A stretch of DNA of 64,000 nt from Planctomycetota bacterium (GCA_029553505.1 JAKPKY010000065.1:1-64000); one strand, 5' to 3'. Positions 1 to 10,407 are shown, counted from the stretch's first letter. Notes: generated from the sequence alone by a model not told the origin. Made by a program: numbers and translations.

Positions 1-1
1 G

Positions 2-322
2 GCCGAACGTCTCGCCCGGCAGTTCGACGGGCGGCTCAACGTGCATTCCATCCTCGCGCCCAACTACGGCGTGACGATCGTGGAGGCGTTCAGCCACGAG
101 GCGAGCAAGTGGTCGGCCATCCGCTACGTCGCCCAGACCGACCGGATCGCCCCGGCGCGGATGATCGCCGTCGGCGACGACGTCAACGACCTTCCGATGA
201 TCCGCGGCGCGGGGCTGGGGGTGGCCATGCCCGGCGCGCCGGAGACAGTCCGGGCCGAGGCCGACCGCGTCGCCGAGGGCGGGCTGGCGAAGTTCCTCCA
301 CGACCTGCTCGCCGGCGCGTGA
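2..322 (+). CDS. HAD-superfamily (Cof-type) hydrolase, C-terminal part, truncated by window start
   Basis: Open frame continues upstream of the first ATG (AERLARQFDGRLNVHS...); 'MIAVGDDVNDLPMIRGAGLGVAMPGAPE' is the typical HAD motif IV region. Confidence 0.8.
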   Translation, partial: AERLARQFDGRLNVHSILAPNYGVTIVEAFSHEASKWSAIRYVAQTDRIAPARMIAVGDDVNDLPMIRGAGLGVAMPGAPETVRAEADRVAEGGLAKFLHDLLAGA

Positions 323-375
323 CGAGCGGACTGCCGTGGTTGACGCCCGCGCCCCCGCGCGCTACCATCCCCGCC

Positions 376-1380
376 ATGAAAACAACACGGTTCCTCCTGG
401 CGGCGTGCGGCGCGGCGATCCTGTGCGGGTGCGGGCAGGACGTCGGCTGGGTCATCAAGCCCGTTCCCCTCGACGAGACGCTCCGCGAGACGGTCATCGC
501 GGCCGACCCGGGGCTGTTCGTGTCCGACAAGATCGCCGTCCTCGACGTGGACGGTCTGCTGATGAATCGCCGCGCGACCGGCTGGATGATGCCGGGCGAG
601 AACCCCGTCTCGCTGTTCGTGGAGAAGCTCGACCGCGCGGAGAGCGACCCGAACGTCCGCGCGGTGGTGGTTCGCATCAACTCGCCCGGCGGGGCGGTCA
701 CCGCCAGCGACGTGATGTACCGGCGCCTGGTGCGCTTCCGGGCGGCCAGGCCCGGCGTACCCGTCGTCGCCGTCATCGAGGACGTCGGCGCCAGCGGCGG
801 ATACTACGTCGCCTGCGGGGCCGACACGATCCTGGCCCATCCCACCAGCGTCACCGGCTCGATCGGGGTGATCGTCCAGACCGTCAGTTTCGCCGGGACG
901 ATGCGGATGATCGGCATCGACGCCAAGGCCGTCACCTCCGGCGCGCGCAAGGACATGGCCAGCCCGCTCAAGCCCCTCGACGAGAAAGACCTCGCCATCC
1001 TCCAGGGCATCGTGGACCAGTACTACCGGCGGTTCCTCCAGGTGGTCGAGTCGGCCCGGCCGAACCTCAAGCCCGACCAGGTCCGCGCGCTGGCCGACGG
1101 GCGCGTCTACACCGGCGAGCAGGCGAAGGACAACGGGCTGGTGGACGGCCTGGGATACGTCGACGACGCGGTCCTGATGGCCAAGAAGCGCAGCGCCCGG
1201 GCGCGCGTCAAGCTCGTCATGTACCACCGCCCGCTGGGCTATCGCGCCAACGTCTACTCGGCCGCGCCGAACCTCGCGCCCCAGGTCAACCTGCTGAACA
1301 TCGACCTGCCGGGCGTGCTCTCGCTGGCCCAGCCGGAGTTCCTCTACCTCTGGACCGGCCGCGCCACCGGCTCACCGTAA
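376..1380 (+). CDS. sppA: Signal peptide peptidase SppA-like S49 peptidase, lipoprotein-type N-terminus
   Basis: MKTTRFLLAACGAAILCGCG lipobox-like start; RINSPGGAVTASD and DVGASGGYYVACGAD...GSIGVI S49 motifs. Confidence 0.85.
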   Translation: MKTTRFLLAACGAAILCGCGQDVGWVIKPVPLDETLRETVIAADPGLFVSDKIAVLDVDGLLMNRRATGWMMPGENPVSLFVEKLDRAESDPNVRAVVVRINSPGGAVTASDVMYRRLVRFRAARPGVPVVAVIEDVGASGGYYVACGADTILAHPTSVTGSIGVIVQTVSFAGTMRMIGIDAKAVTSGARKDMASPLKPLDEKDLAILQGIVDQYYRRFLQVVESARPNLKPDQVRALADGRVYTGEQAKDNGLVDGLGYVDDAVLMAKKRSARARVKLVMYHRPLGYRANVYSAAPNLAPQVNLLNIDLPGVLSLAQPEFLYLWTGRATGSP

Positions 1381-1396
1381 GCGGGGAGAGACTCGT

Positions 1397-2503
1397 TCAC
1401 GAAATCCCCAGGACGCTCCGCAGTTCGCGGAGGACGGATTCCCTCGCGTCGTTTTTGGAGAAGAGGTTCTTGGTGAATCCGACGGCCAGGCGGTTCTCCA
1501 GGTCGGCGATTCCGGTGGATCCGCCGTACCCGCCGTGCCCGAAGGTCGGTAGCCGCCGCCCGGCCGGGTCCTGCGGTCCTTCGAGACGGTAGCCCAGGGC
1601 GAAGTTCGGCAGCTCGCCGTTTTCCGGCAGGCGTTTGGGCAGTTGCCGCTGCACCGCCGCGAGGATTCGCTCCGTCGGCAGCAGTTCCACGCCGTCCACC
1701 CCCCCGGGCAGCAGGGCGGCGTAATGCCGCGCGATCGCGCGGGCGGTCATGATTCCGTTGGACGCCGGATTGCACGTGCGCCGAGCGATCGGGTGATTCA
1801 TCATCCGATACAGCGGCTGCATGAAGCCGGGGACGCTCTGCGGCTTGCTGTCGTCCACGACTGGCTCCTTGCCCGATTCGAAGATTTCCTCCAGGACGGC
1901 GACGCGCGGCTCGACCTCGTCGGGAATGCCCACGAACAGGTCGTTGAGGAGCCCCAGCGGACGGCAGATTTCGTCCCGCAACATCTGCTGGAATGGCCTG
2001 CCATCCACTCGCCGCAGCGGTTCTCCGACCAGCCAGCCGTACGTCACGGCGTGGTAGAGCGCCTGCTCTCCCGCCGGCCAGACGGGCCGCTCTTTAGCCA
2101 GCAGTTCGCACATGGTGTCCCAGTTTGCGAGTTCCTGGTATCCAATGTCCATCGGCATGTAGGGCAGGCCGGCCGAGTGGCCCAAGGCGTGTCGCAGCGT
2201 GATTCCGCCTTTTCCGTGCGCGCCGAATCCCGGCCAGACTTCCGCCAGCGGCGTGTCGTAGGAAATCTTCCCGCGCTCGACGAGCAGGTGGGCGAGCGTG
2301 GCGGCGATCCCCTTGGTCGTGGAGAACACGGGGAACAGCGTGTCGCCGTCCACCGGCCGGCCCGTCGCGGGGTCGGCGACTCCCGCCCACGCATCGACCA
2401 CCAGTTTCCCGTCCAGGTAGGCGGCCAACTGCACGCCGCGCTCCTTGCCGTCCCGAACCAGTGCGTTGAGAAACTCCTGCATCTTCTTCTGTGCGTTTTT
2501 CAC
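1397..2503 (-). CDS. Serine hydrolase, beta-lactamase/class C family
   Basis: FPVFSTTKGIAATL (SxxK-type), GYGGSTGIADLE; full-length ORF. Confidence 0.8.
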   Translation of the reverse strand: MKNAQKKMQEFLNALVRDGKERGVQLAAYLDGKLVVDAWAGVADPATGRPVDGDTLFPVFSTTKGIAATLAHLLVERGKISYDTPLAEVWPGFGAHGKGGITLRHALGHSAGLPYMPMDIGYQELANWDTMCELLAKERPVWPAGEQALYHAVTYGWLVGEPLRRVDGRPFQQMLRDEICRPLGLLNDLFVGIPDEVEPRVAVLEEIFESGKEPVVDDSKPQSVPGFMQPLYRMMNHPIARRTCNPASNGIMTARAIARHYAALLPGGVDGVELLPTERILAAVQRQLPKRLPENGELPNFALGYRLEGPQDPAGRRLPTFGHGGYGGSTGIADLENRLAVGFTKNLFSKNDARESVLRELRSVLGIS

Positions 2504-2530
2504 GTCGGATTCACCTTACATTGAAAAGGG

Positions 2531-4810
2531 TTACTTGACCGGCAGGATGCGAATCTCGGTGACGACTTCCTCTTCGGCGCGGGGGCCGACCCGGGCCGCG
2601 TAAAACAGCATGTTGGTCATCAACTCCACGGCGCTCTGCGGGGAGTATCCCCGCAGGCCCAGTTGCGGGTATCCGACGAGTCCTGCCGTCAGATCGTCGG
2701 GGCTGAAAAAGACGGCGATCCGCCCGCCAAGCTGCTCGCCGTGGAGGCGTGGGGTGGTCTTGCCTTCGCCCAGCGCCAGCGCGAGGGTGCGGCGGTAGGC
2801 GACCTTCTCGATGGCGAAGGGTCGCCGGTAGACGGGATGCTGCGAGGAGAGGGTTCCGCCGAACTGCCCGCCCGCCAGCGGAAGGACCTGCTTGCGGACG
2901 CTCTCGGCGAAGGATTCCGACCCGCCGGCGGCGTCGGAGAGGATCGTTCCCCCGGCGGCGAGGTATTCGCGCAATCCGGCGGATTCGGCCTCGCTGAGCG
3001 TGAAGGCTTCCGTGCCGGTCATGTGGGCGACGGGCCATTGGCTCGCGTCCAGCGCGGTCGGGTCCATCGGCTCGGAGACCACCAGGCGCACGCGGCGGTC
3101 GCGGGCGAGGATCCTCGCCAGGCGATCGAACGCCAGCGGTTCCGGGTCGCAGTTGCCCTTGTGCTTGATCCTCGCCAGGCGAATCGTCGCCACGGGTTTG
3201 GTGGTCTCCTCGGCTGGCCAGGAACGCGCCCCACGCGAGCGAAGATGCCCCTTGTCTGTGGCGAACATGTACAGGTTGGCCATCACCTCGAAGATCGGCC
3301 GCTGCGTGGCGTCGGGACCGAGTTGCAGCGCCAGCGACAGCTCCCGCGGTGAATGCACCGCCAGCAGCCTCACCCCGTTGGACACGCCCGACAGCCCCGC
3401 GAAGTCCTTGACCTTGAAGTTGGCCGAGTAGACCGGGTGGTCGTCGCGCAGGCGGCGCAGGGGGAACTCGGGGAAGATGCGGGCGTAAAGCTTCTGCATG
3501 TCGAGGGTGAAGCTCCCGTTGTTGCAAGCCGCCTCGGAGACGATCAAACCGCCTCGCAGCGCGAAGCGGCGCAGCGCGGAGATTTCCGCGTCGGTCAGCT
3601 CGATGGGCCCCGCGCCGGACAGGTAGAGCAGGGGGGCGTCGTCGAGGTCGTCGGCATCGACGTCGGCCCGGACGATCTGCCAGCTCACGGGGCGCTCGAA
3701 CTCGTGTCCGACGAATCGCGTGAAGTTGGCCAGGTCGCGCGGGCGGGCATTCCATCGCCCGGTGAACTGGAGCTTGTTGGCCAGCACCGGGTCGCGCCCG
3801 CGCACCAGGAAGATCAGCGCAAAGGCGGTCTCGGGAATCCGCTCGCCGTATCCCCAGCTTCCGTCGGCGTTCTGGGTTTCCAGGAGCCTCGCGGCCGCCT
3901 CGGCGAACCAGTCATGGTCGCCGAACCGCTTGCGCCCGCTGGCCAGGCCCACCCGCTCCAGCGCGAACAGCCAGTAGTGGTAACGGTTGGGGCCCAGGCG
4001 TGGGTTTTCGTCGGCGGAATAGTGTTTCGCCAACCAGGCGAACGCCTCCTCGATGGGCTTGGTGTCGCTGGTGGCGGCGCAGCGGATGAACTGCTTGGCA
4101 TGGAGGTTGTCGAAGCAGGCGAAGAGGGTGGCCAGACCGGCGGCCGTCATCGACCCGTAGGTCTTGTTGGTGATCGCGCCGGGGCGGACGAAATATCCCC
4201 ATCCGCCGTCGGTCTGCTGGTCGTTGATCCAGTGTCGCTCGATGACGCGCCAGTATTCCTGGGGCACCTCGACGCCGCGCCGCGCTGCCGCCCAGACGGC
4301 CAGCACGGCCATGTGCGTGTTCGAGTTGTCGTAGGTGTCGCCTGTGACGCCGCCGCGCGGGGTGTAGGTGTAGGCCCCGTCGGCGCCGGCGGCGCGGAGC
4401 AGCCATTGGGTGTCCTTCCGCAACGCCGGAAGGATGCGGTCGTCCCGTACGCCGGACAAGGCGCACGCCCGCATGGCGACGGCGTAGGTGCTCTTCAGTT
4501 CCGCCTTGGCCAACCAGTCCAGTGTCCGGGCGGTCGCGCCCTTGCGGGGGTCGGCCCCGGCCGAAACCAGCGCATACGCGCAGGCGGCGGTCTGTCCGCC
4601 GTACTGGAGCGACGAGGCGGGAAAGTCGCCCTTGCACATGCCGTCGGCGCCGACGGTGCTTTCGAGAAACCGCACGGCCGAGGCGATGGCGCGGTCGAGG
4701 CGTTCGCCGTCGATTGCCGGCGCCGGCTGCGTGGGCCCCTCGCCCGCCGCCGCAACCGCCGTCAGCGCGGCGGTCAGGATCGTCACGCGAAACGGGATCA
4801 TCGGCGTCAA
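2531..4810 (-). CDS. Prenyltransferase/squalene-cyclase-type repeat protein fused to DUF4159-like domain(s)
   Basis: N-terminal ADGSWGYGERIPETAFALIFL and QTDGGWGYF repeats; C-terminal FTLSEAESAGLREYLAAGGTILSDAAGGSESFAESVR DUF4159-like. Confidence 0.7.
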   Translation of the reverse strand: MTPMIPFRVTILTAALTAVAAAGEGPTQPAPAIDGERLDRAIASAVRFLESTVGADGMCKGDFPASSLQYGGQTAACAYALVSAGADPRKGATARTLDWLAKAELKSTYAVAMRACALSGVRDDRILPALRKDTQWLLRAAGADGAYTYTPRGGVTGDTYDNSNTHMAVLAVWAAARRGVEVPQEYWRVIERHWINDQQTDGGWGYFVRPGAITNKTYGSMTAAGLATLFACFDNLHAKQFIRCAATSDTKPIEEAFAWLAKHYSADENPRLGPNRYHYWLFALERVGLASGRKRFGDHDWFAEAAARLLETQNADGSWGYGERIPETAFALIFLVRGRDPVLANKLQFTGRWNARPRDLANFTRFVGHEFERPVSWQIVRADVDADDLDDAPLLYLSGAGPIELTDAEISALRRFALRGGLIVSEAACNNGSFTLDMQKLYARIFPEFPLRRLRDDHPVYSANFKVKDFAGLSGVSNGVRLLAVHSPRELSLALQLGPDATQRPIFEVMANLYMFATDKGHLRSRGARSWPAEETTKPVATIRLARIKHKGNCDPEPLAFDRLARILARDRRVRLVVSEPMDPTALDASQWPVAHMTGTEAFTLSEAESAGLREYLAAGGTILSDAAGGSESFAESVRKQVLPLAGGQFGGTLSSQHPVYRRPFAIEKVAYRRTLALALGEGKTTPRLHGEQLGGRIAVFFSPDDLTAGLVGYPQLGLRGYSPQSAVELMTNMLFYAARVGPRAEEEVVTEIRILPVK

Positions 4811-5919
4811 TCGACCTTCCAGATCATCATCAGCCGCGGCGTCTGGAGCGTCTCGACGGTCTGCGCGTCGAGCCCGAGCGGCGCGGGCGCCCGCGCGGAA
4901 AGCAGTTGCGCCATCAACCCCATTCGCGGCGCGTAGCGCACGACGTTGGGGCGTTCCAGGTCCGCCAGTTCCGCCGCCCGGTCGATGGCGTCGGGCTGGT
5001 AACCGATGGCGTCGATGAGCCCGCGTTCCTTCGCCTCGTTCGCCGTGTAGACCTTTCCGTTGAACGGTTCGGTTTCCTCATGGAAGACGGTCTTCGCGCC
5101 GTCGCCGCCGGGCGAGGGAATCTCGTAGCGGGCCTTTTGCGTCTTGAGGCGGTCGCCGCGTCCTTTGCGGACGATGTCCTCGAAGCGCGTCTGCGCGTCG
5201 TCCAGCAGCGCCTGCACGTGGCGGCGCTGGCGCTCGTCGGGCTTGTGGAACGGGCTGATCGAGTCCTTCCACCCCTCGGCGTGGGCGGACTTCATGACCA
5301 CCATCTCCACGCCGATCTTCTCCAGCGTGCCCTGGAGCACCGGCCAGGTGGCGATCACCCCGATCGACCCGGTGGCGGTCGTGGGCTCGGCGAAGATCTC
5401 GTCGGCCGGCGCGGAGACGTAGTACCCGCCGCTGGCCGCCACCCCGCCCATCGAGACCACCACGGTTTTCCCGCGGGCGCGAAGGGCCTCCACGCCGCGA
5501 TGGACCTGGTCCGACGGCGCCAGCGCCCCGCCGGGCGATTCCACCCGCAGCACCACGGCGCGGACGTCGCCATCGTCGAGGACATGGCGGCAGAACTCGT
5601 CGAACGCGCCGGCCGCCTTGCCGTCCAGCACGCCCGAAATCTCGTAGACGGCCACCGTCTGGTTCTGCTCGCCGGCGCGAAGCACCGTCTTGGACAAGCG
5701 AGACTCCATCCCCATTCCAATCAGAGCCAGCAGGTAGACGTTCATCATCGCCGACATCACCAGCAGAAGCACGACCACCGTGATGAGAATGCGCTTCAGC
5801 GTGGAGTGCTTCCGCGGCGGCGACCACCACGGCGGAGCGAACGGAACCTGCGGGATGGGAGCGGGACGGTCGAGGGGAGGCTGGGGAGGCGGGCCGCCTT
5901 GCGGGGCGTCAGCGTTCAT
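4807..5919 (-). CDS. Second SppA-like S49 signal peptide peptidase, membrane anchored
   Basis: VESPGGALAPSDQ, GGVAASGGYYVSAPADEIFAEPTTATGSIGVIATW; N-terminal TM segment; overlaps upstream gene by 4 nt. Confidence 0.85.
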   Translation of the reverse strand: MNADAPQGGPPPQPPLDRPAPIPQVPFAPPWWSPPRKHSTLKRILITVVVLLLVMSAMMNVYLLALIGMGMESRLSKTVLRAGEQNQTVAVYEISGVLDGKAAGAFDEFCRHVLDDGDVRAVVLRVESPGGALAPSDQVHRGVEALRARGKTVVVSMGGVAASGGYYVSAPADEIFAEPTTATGSIGVIATWPVLQGTLEKIGVEMVVMKSAHAEGWKDSISPFHKPDERQRRHVQALLDDAQTRFEDIVRKGRGDRLKTQKARYEIPSPGGDGAKTVFHEETEPFNGKVYTANEAKERGLIDAIGYQPDAIDRAAELADLERPNVVRYAPRMGLMAQLLSARAPAPLGLDAQTVETLQTPRLMMIWKVD

Positions 5920-6033
5920 GGTCGTTCTCCTTGTCTGTGCGGACGGCTGTAGTGTACCGCGAGAGGGGGGGAGTGTCTTGCGTTTTCACGCAACCCGAGT
6001 GTCGCGGGATCCGAAGGGAGGCGTTCGACAGCG

Positions 6034-6945
6034 CTACCCCACCGGGGCTTCGGCGGCGCGGAGCGTGAAGACCGTCACCTCGGGGCGGGTGTTGAGGTTC
6101 CACCGCCGGCCGTAACCCAGACCGCGATTGGCGTAGAGGTGTCGATCGTCGCCGAGGGAATACTGCCCGGCTGAGAACTGCCGGCTCGCCGTGGGCAGGA
6201 CCATTCCGCCAACGCGGCCGTCGGGCATGACCGATCCGTGCGTGTGCCCGGCGAGCACCCATTGGGCCCCGCAATGGGCGACCTGGACGGCGGCGTCGGG
6301 GTTGTGCACCAGCGCGACGGTTGGAATGTGCGACATGGTCATCTCGAACGCCAGCAGGGGGTTGAATCGCGGCGACCAGTAGTCCTCCACGCCGACGAAC
6401 TGGAGGAGCGAATTTCCCACGCGGAAGGTCCGCGACTCGTTGAGCATCACGAAGATGTCGGAGTGCCCCAGTTGCTCGGTGAGGAAGTCGGCCAGCCCCC
6501 GCGTCTGCCCGAATCCGCTGGGGTGGAAGATTCCGTAATCGTGGTTGCCCAGGCAGGCGACGGTGGCGACGCGCGGGCTCAGGTGCCTCAGGGCGCGTGC
6601 GATCCGCCGGGCGTACTGGCGCGGACCCGTGATGAAGTCGCCCGTGATCGCCACGAAGTCCACGCCCAGCTCGTTGACGGCGTTGACGCAGTGGTGCAGG
6701 TAGCGCTCCATCACAATCGGGCTCAGGTGCAGGTCGGACACGTGGGCGATCGTGGCGCCGTCGAGGTCCGGCCCGAGCCCCCGCAGCGGCATCTCGCGCC
6801 GCTCGATCCGCAGCCAGTGATCCTCAAAACTCCAGACGAACATCCCGCCCAACGCGACGGTCTTGGCGGCCGACCAGAGCATGCGCTTGACCCCGGCGCG
6901 GGAAAAAAGGTGCCGCCCGTAGGGTGAAAAAATGATCTCGTTCAT
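6034..6945 (-). CDS. Metallophosphoesterase
   Basis: ATIAHVSDLHLS, VAITGDFI, CLGNHDYG, LAGHTHGS motifs. Confidence 0.9.
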   Translation of the reverse strand: MNEIIFSPYGRHLFSRAGVKRMLWSAAKTVALGGMFVWSFEDHWLRIERREMPLRGLGPDLDGATIAHVSDLHLSPIVMERYLHHCVNAVNELGVDFVAITGDFITGPRQYARRIARALRHLSPRVATVACLGNHDYGIFHPSGFGQTRGLADFLTEQLGHSDIFVMLNESRTFRVGNSLLQFVGVEDYWSPRFNPLLAFEMTMSHIPTVALVHNPDAAVQVAHCGAQWVLAGHTHGSVMPDGRVGGMVLPTASRQFSAGQYSLGDDRHLYANRGLGYGRRWNLNTRPEVTVFTLRAAEAPVG

Positions 6946-7033
6946 GTCAAAAGTCTTCAGAAAACCTTCGAAATCCTCTTACCCACTTATTATATCGCGG
7001 GCGGAGCGCAAAGGGTTTCGCGAATTCCCTCCG

Positions 7034-8056
7034 TTACGGCGAGCGCGAGGCGAGGGCCTTTCCGCGGTCCAGAAAGAGGGTCGGCAGCGAGGCGAATATG
7101 CCGCGCGCGTCGTAGAGGCTTTCGATCTCGCCGCGGCAGTTGTACCAGCAGTCAGCGCAACGGTTTCCGGCGGCGCCGGCGCGAAGCCGCCGCTGGATCG
7201 TCCGGATGCCGTCGGCCCAGAGGTTGGCGACGGGGCGGTCCTTCCGCTCGACGCAGATGGCGATATCGCCCGCGGAGTCGATGTTGAAGAACGCCCGCCC
7301 CGCGCGGCAGCCCGGAACCCCGCCGTGCAGGAACTCGTCGAACCGGCCCAGGTAGTAGGGGTTGGACAGGAAGTTCGGGCGGCGGCGCTGGATCTCCAGC
7401 AGGCGCGGGGAAACGGGCCCGTCGTTGTGGGCGTAGTCGCGCGAGCCGGTCTTGAGATGCCCGTACGGCTGGACCATGAAGTACGCCCCGCGCCGGGCCG
7501 CCTGCTCCATCAACGGCTCGAGGTCATCGAGGTTGTCGTCCATCAGGACGGCCATCACGTTCACGCGCTGCCACTTGTAGACCCGCGCCGCCGAGAGCAG
7601 TTCCACCGCGCGCCACGCCTGGGCCCACGCGCCGTCGACGCCGCGCCGGCGGTCGTGACGGTCGGGCGAGGCGTAGTCGAGGCTCACGCTCACGCCCCAG
7701 ACGCCCGCGCGCATCAGCTCGCGCGCGGTCTGCGGCGTGACGAACCACCCGTTGGTCGTCACGAACGGAAAGTGGTACTTCCCGATCGCGCGAACGATCT
7801 CCGGCAGGTCGGTGCGGAGCATGGGCTCCCCCCCGGCCAGCGAGATCAGCAGCGTGCCCATCGTCGCGAGCTTGCGGGCACCCTCGGCGTAATCGGCGAC
7901 GGTCGGCTCGGGCGCCCGTCCCAGCGGATCGTGCCAGTAGCCGCAGAACCGGCAGCGGAAGTTGCACCGGTACGTCACCTGCCAGGCGCACCAGACGGGG
8001 TGCCGACCCGCCCAGGCGCGGAACAGGCGCCATTTCTTGTCGAACGTCGAGATCAT
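7034..8056 (-). CDS. Radical SAM protein with Cys-rich C-terminus (SPASM/twitch-like)
   Basis: CNFRCRFCGYW (CxxxCxxC), LISLAGGEPMLR; C-terminal C...CADCWYNC; start taken at MISTFDKK. Confidence 0.8.
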   Translation of the reverse strand: MISTFDKKWRLFRAWAGRHPVWCAWQVTYRCNFRCRFCGYWHDPLGRAPEPTVADYAEGARKLATMGTLLISLAGGEPMLRTDLPEIVRAIGKYHFPFVTTNGWFVTPQTARELMRAGVWGVSVSLDYASPDRHDRRRGVDGAWAQAWRAVELLSAARVYKWQRVNVMAVLMDDNLDDLEPLMEQAARRGAYFMVQPYGHLKTGSRDYAHNDGPVSPRLLEIQRRRPNFLSNPYYLGRFDEFLHGGVPGCRAGRAFFNIDSAGDIAICVERKDRPVANLWADGIRTIQRRLRAGAAGNRCADCWYNCRGEIESLYDARGIFASLPTLFLDRGKALASRSP

Positions 8057-8130
8057 CGCTTTTCGTCCAAAACAAAAACGCCGGTCTCCACCGGCCGGGG
8101 CATTATACCCACGCGCGAAGCGCGGGCCAA

Positions 8131-9510
8131 TCACCTGCGTCCGCGCGGGCGGAATTTGTCCAGCAGGCGGCGCAGCGCGGTCTCCTGCGGGCGCTTCAAC
8201 AACGATCGGAACGCCGTCACGGCCGCGTCGATCTGCGCCGCCGGAAGCGAAGGCATGTCCAGCACGCTGCGCCCCAGCCAGTAATTCTCGTCGCCGCGCC
8301 CGCTGATCCAGCCGTTTTCCTCGCAGAGTTCGGCCGCCCGCGTCGCCGGCGCGGGGAAGAACACCCGCGGATCCACCGCGTCCAGTTCGGCTTGGCGGAC
8401 CAGCGAGAGCGTCTCCTCGAGCGTGATTTCCGACTCGTACGGCGAGCCGAGGAAGACCTCGCCCGCCACGCGGAGCCCCGCGGCGCGGAGCGTCCGGCAG
8501 GCGGAGACGATCTTCTCGTCGGACGGGAACATCGCCAGGACTTCCTCGCGAATGAAGCGACTGCCCGAGCCCAGGTGCGTGTGCGTCCAGCGGCACCCGC
8601 CGGCCGCGAGAAGCTCCGCGCGCCGCTCCGTCACGTCGATCAGGCGGATGTGGCAGCGCCAGGGCAGCCCGCAACGGCGGGGGTATTCCCACGCGAACTC
8701 CTCCAGCCAGGCGTCGTCGGCAGCGAACGCGTGGTCGTAGAACTTGACGTTTTCGACGCCCGGCCACTCGGCGCGGACCTTGTCGATCTCGTCGAGCACG
8801 TGGGAGACGCTCCGCCGGCGGACGGGCGGGTCGCCGTAGAGGTCGGAGTACCAGTCGTTGACGCAGTAGGCGCACCAGTGCGGACAGCCCCGCGCGACCT
8901 TGAACGGCGCCTCGCGCGTGGTCCGCACGATCCGCCCGAAGTCGAACAGCCCGCGGTCGGGGAAGGGCAGCGAATCGAGGGGCGCCGGCGCGCGGAGGGC
9001 GCCCCGCGCCAGCCCGCTGTCGGTGTGCACCCAGACGCCTTCCAGTCCGGCCGGGTCCGCGCCATCCCGCATGGCCCCCAGCAGCGCCGCAGCCGACTGC
9101 TCGTACTCCCCGCGCAGCAGCGCGTGCACACCGGGAATGCTGACGGCCGGCTCGGGGCTGCACGTCGCGTACGTCCCGAACACCGCCACCGGAAGAGCGT
9201 ATTGCTGGGCGATCTCGCCGATGGTCCGCCGCGCGGCAGAGACGTTCCATACGTCCAGATCGGTCAGCACATACTGGGGACGCTGTCGCAGAATCGCCTC
9301 GCGCAGCGCCGCCGGCGCGAAACCCGGCATGGCGACCAGCGCGGTCTCGAATCCGTCGGCCTTCAGTAGCGCCGACATCACGCCGATGGAATGGGAAAAC
9401 TCCGCCAGCCCGCCGATCCGGGCGGGGTCCACGAACTGTAGGATGAGAACCTGCACTGCCTGCTCCGTTGCGTGAAGGACGCATCGTACCACGAGACGCG
9501 CGGCTTGCAC
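8131..9510 (-). CDS. B12-binding-domain radical SAM protein
   Basis: Rossmann-like N-terminus plus CPHWCAYC (CxxxCxxC) and GEVFLGSPYESEITLEETLSL; exact start uncertain. Confidence 0.75.
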   Translation of the reverse strand: MQAARLVVRCVLHATEQAVQVLILQFVDPARIGGLAEFSHSIGVMSALLKADGFETALVAMPGFAPAALREAILRQRPQYVLTDLDVWNVSAARRTIGEIAQQYALPVAVFGTYATCSPEPAVSIPGVHALLRGEYEQSAAALLGAMRDGADPAGLEGVWVHTDSGLARGALRAPAPLDSLPFPDRGLFDFGRIVRTTREAPFKVARGCPHWCAYCVNDWYSDLYGDPPVRRRSVSHVLDEIDKVRAEWPGVENVKFYDHAFAADDAWLEEFAWEYPRRCGLPWRCHIRLIDVTERRAELLAAGGCRWTHTHLGSGSRFIREEVLAMFPSDEKIVSACRTLRAAGLRVAGEVFLGSPYESEITLEETLSLVRQAELDAVDPRVFFPAPATRAAELCEENGWISGRGDENYWLGRSVLDMPSLPAAQIDAAVTAFRSLLKRPQETALRRLLDKFRPRGRR

Positions 9511-9581
9511 AGGCGGCTTTGCGCCGATAGCCTGACATGCGAGCGAGAAAATGCCGGCACGCCGGCGAAAGGCGAGGGGCG

Positions 9582-10268
9582 ATGATCTCCGACATCTGGC
9601 GTTGGCTGGTTTCCGAGCAGGGCACGGCGTGGCGCATCGGCGTGGGTGCGGCGGTGCTGCTGGGGCTGCTGGCGTGGGACATCCGGCGGCGAGGCTGGGC
9701 GAGCGAACGCTGGCGCGAATACCTGTTCCTGCTCGCGGCGACGGCGATCGCCGGCGCGTACGGCGTAGTCAATGACCAGATCACGCTGACGATCTCGTGG
9801 GAGTATTTCGTTTACGGCAAGGAATTATACCACCTGCTGCGAGGCCCGATGGACGTGGACATGCCGGCTGCCCGGCTCGAAGCCGTCCTCGTCGGCGTGC
9901 AGGCGACATGGTGGGCGGGCCTGCTCATGGGCGCCGCCGTGCTGCTGGCCAACAACCCGCGCCCGAATCGCCCGCGGCTCGCCTACCGCGAACTGGTCCG
10001 CCTGATGCTGCTTCCGCTGGCGACGGCGGCGCTGCTGGGCGCGATCGGCGGAATTCTGGGCCGCGCGGGCCTGCTGACGTGGGCGTCGGAGGATTTCCAG
10101 ATGATGGTGCGGGAGGACATCTTCCGCCCATACCGCTTCATGGCCGTCTGGGGCATCCACCTGGGCGGGTATGTCGGCGCGCTGGTGGGCACGGGCCTGG
10201 CGGTCTGGCATGTCCGCCAGCGCCGCAAGGCCCTCGCGAGGCAAAATCCGCCCGAGGGGTGCGAATAG
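9582..10268 (+). CDS. Hypothetical integral membrane protein
   Basis: Several hydrophobic segments; start at MISDIWRWLV. Confidence 0.55.
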   Translation: MISDIWRWLVSEQGTAWRIGVGAAVLLGLLAWDIRRRGWASERWREYLFLLAATAIAGAYGVVNDQITLTISWEYFVYGKELYHLLRGPMDVDMPAARLEAVLVGVQATWWAGLLMGAAVLLANNPRPNRPRLAYRELVRLMLLPLATAALLGAIGGILGRAGLLTWASEDFQMMVREDIFRPYRFMAVWGIHLGGYVGALVGTGLAVWHVRQRRKALARQNPPEGCE

Positions 10269-10407
10269 TCCGGTTGCGAATCACCACGACAGTCCGCGGG
10301 CCTGACTCGGGTGATTTCGCTGGCGTTGTCCGGGGCAGCCCGATTCAATGGTTTGGGCAGGGAAACCGCACATCCGTTGGCGTCGCCACAGCCAGCGCGG
10401 AGCGAAC

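Noticed and set aside
109-1380. Long ORF beginning at 109 as the SppA start
   Set aside because: The first ~90 codons overlap the HAD gene in another frame; a lipoprotein signal starts at ATG 376
3353-4936. 527-aa plus-strand ORF
   Set aside because: Antisense to the DUF4159/prenyltransferase-repeat gene
7034-9784. 916-aa minus-strand ORF as a single protein
   Set aside because: The N-terminal two-thirds is out-of-frame shadow of the 8131-9510 gene; the real gene starts near 8056
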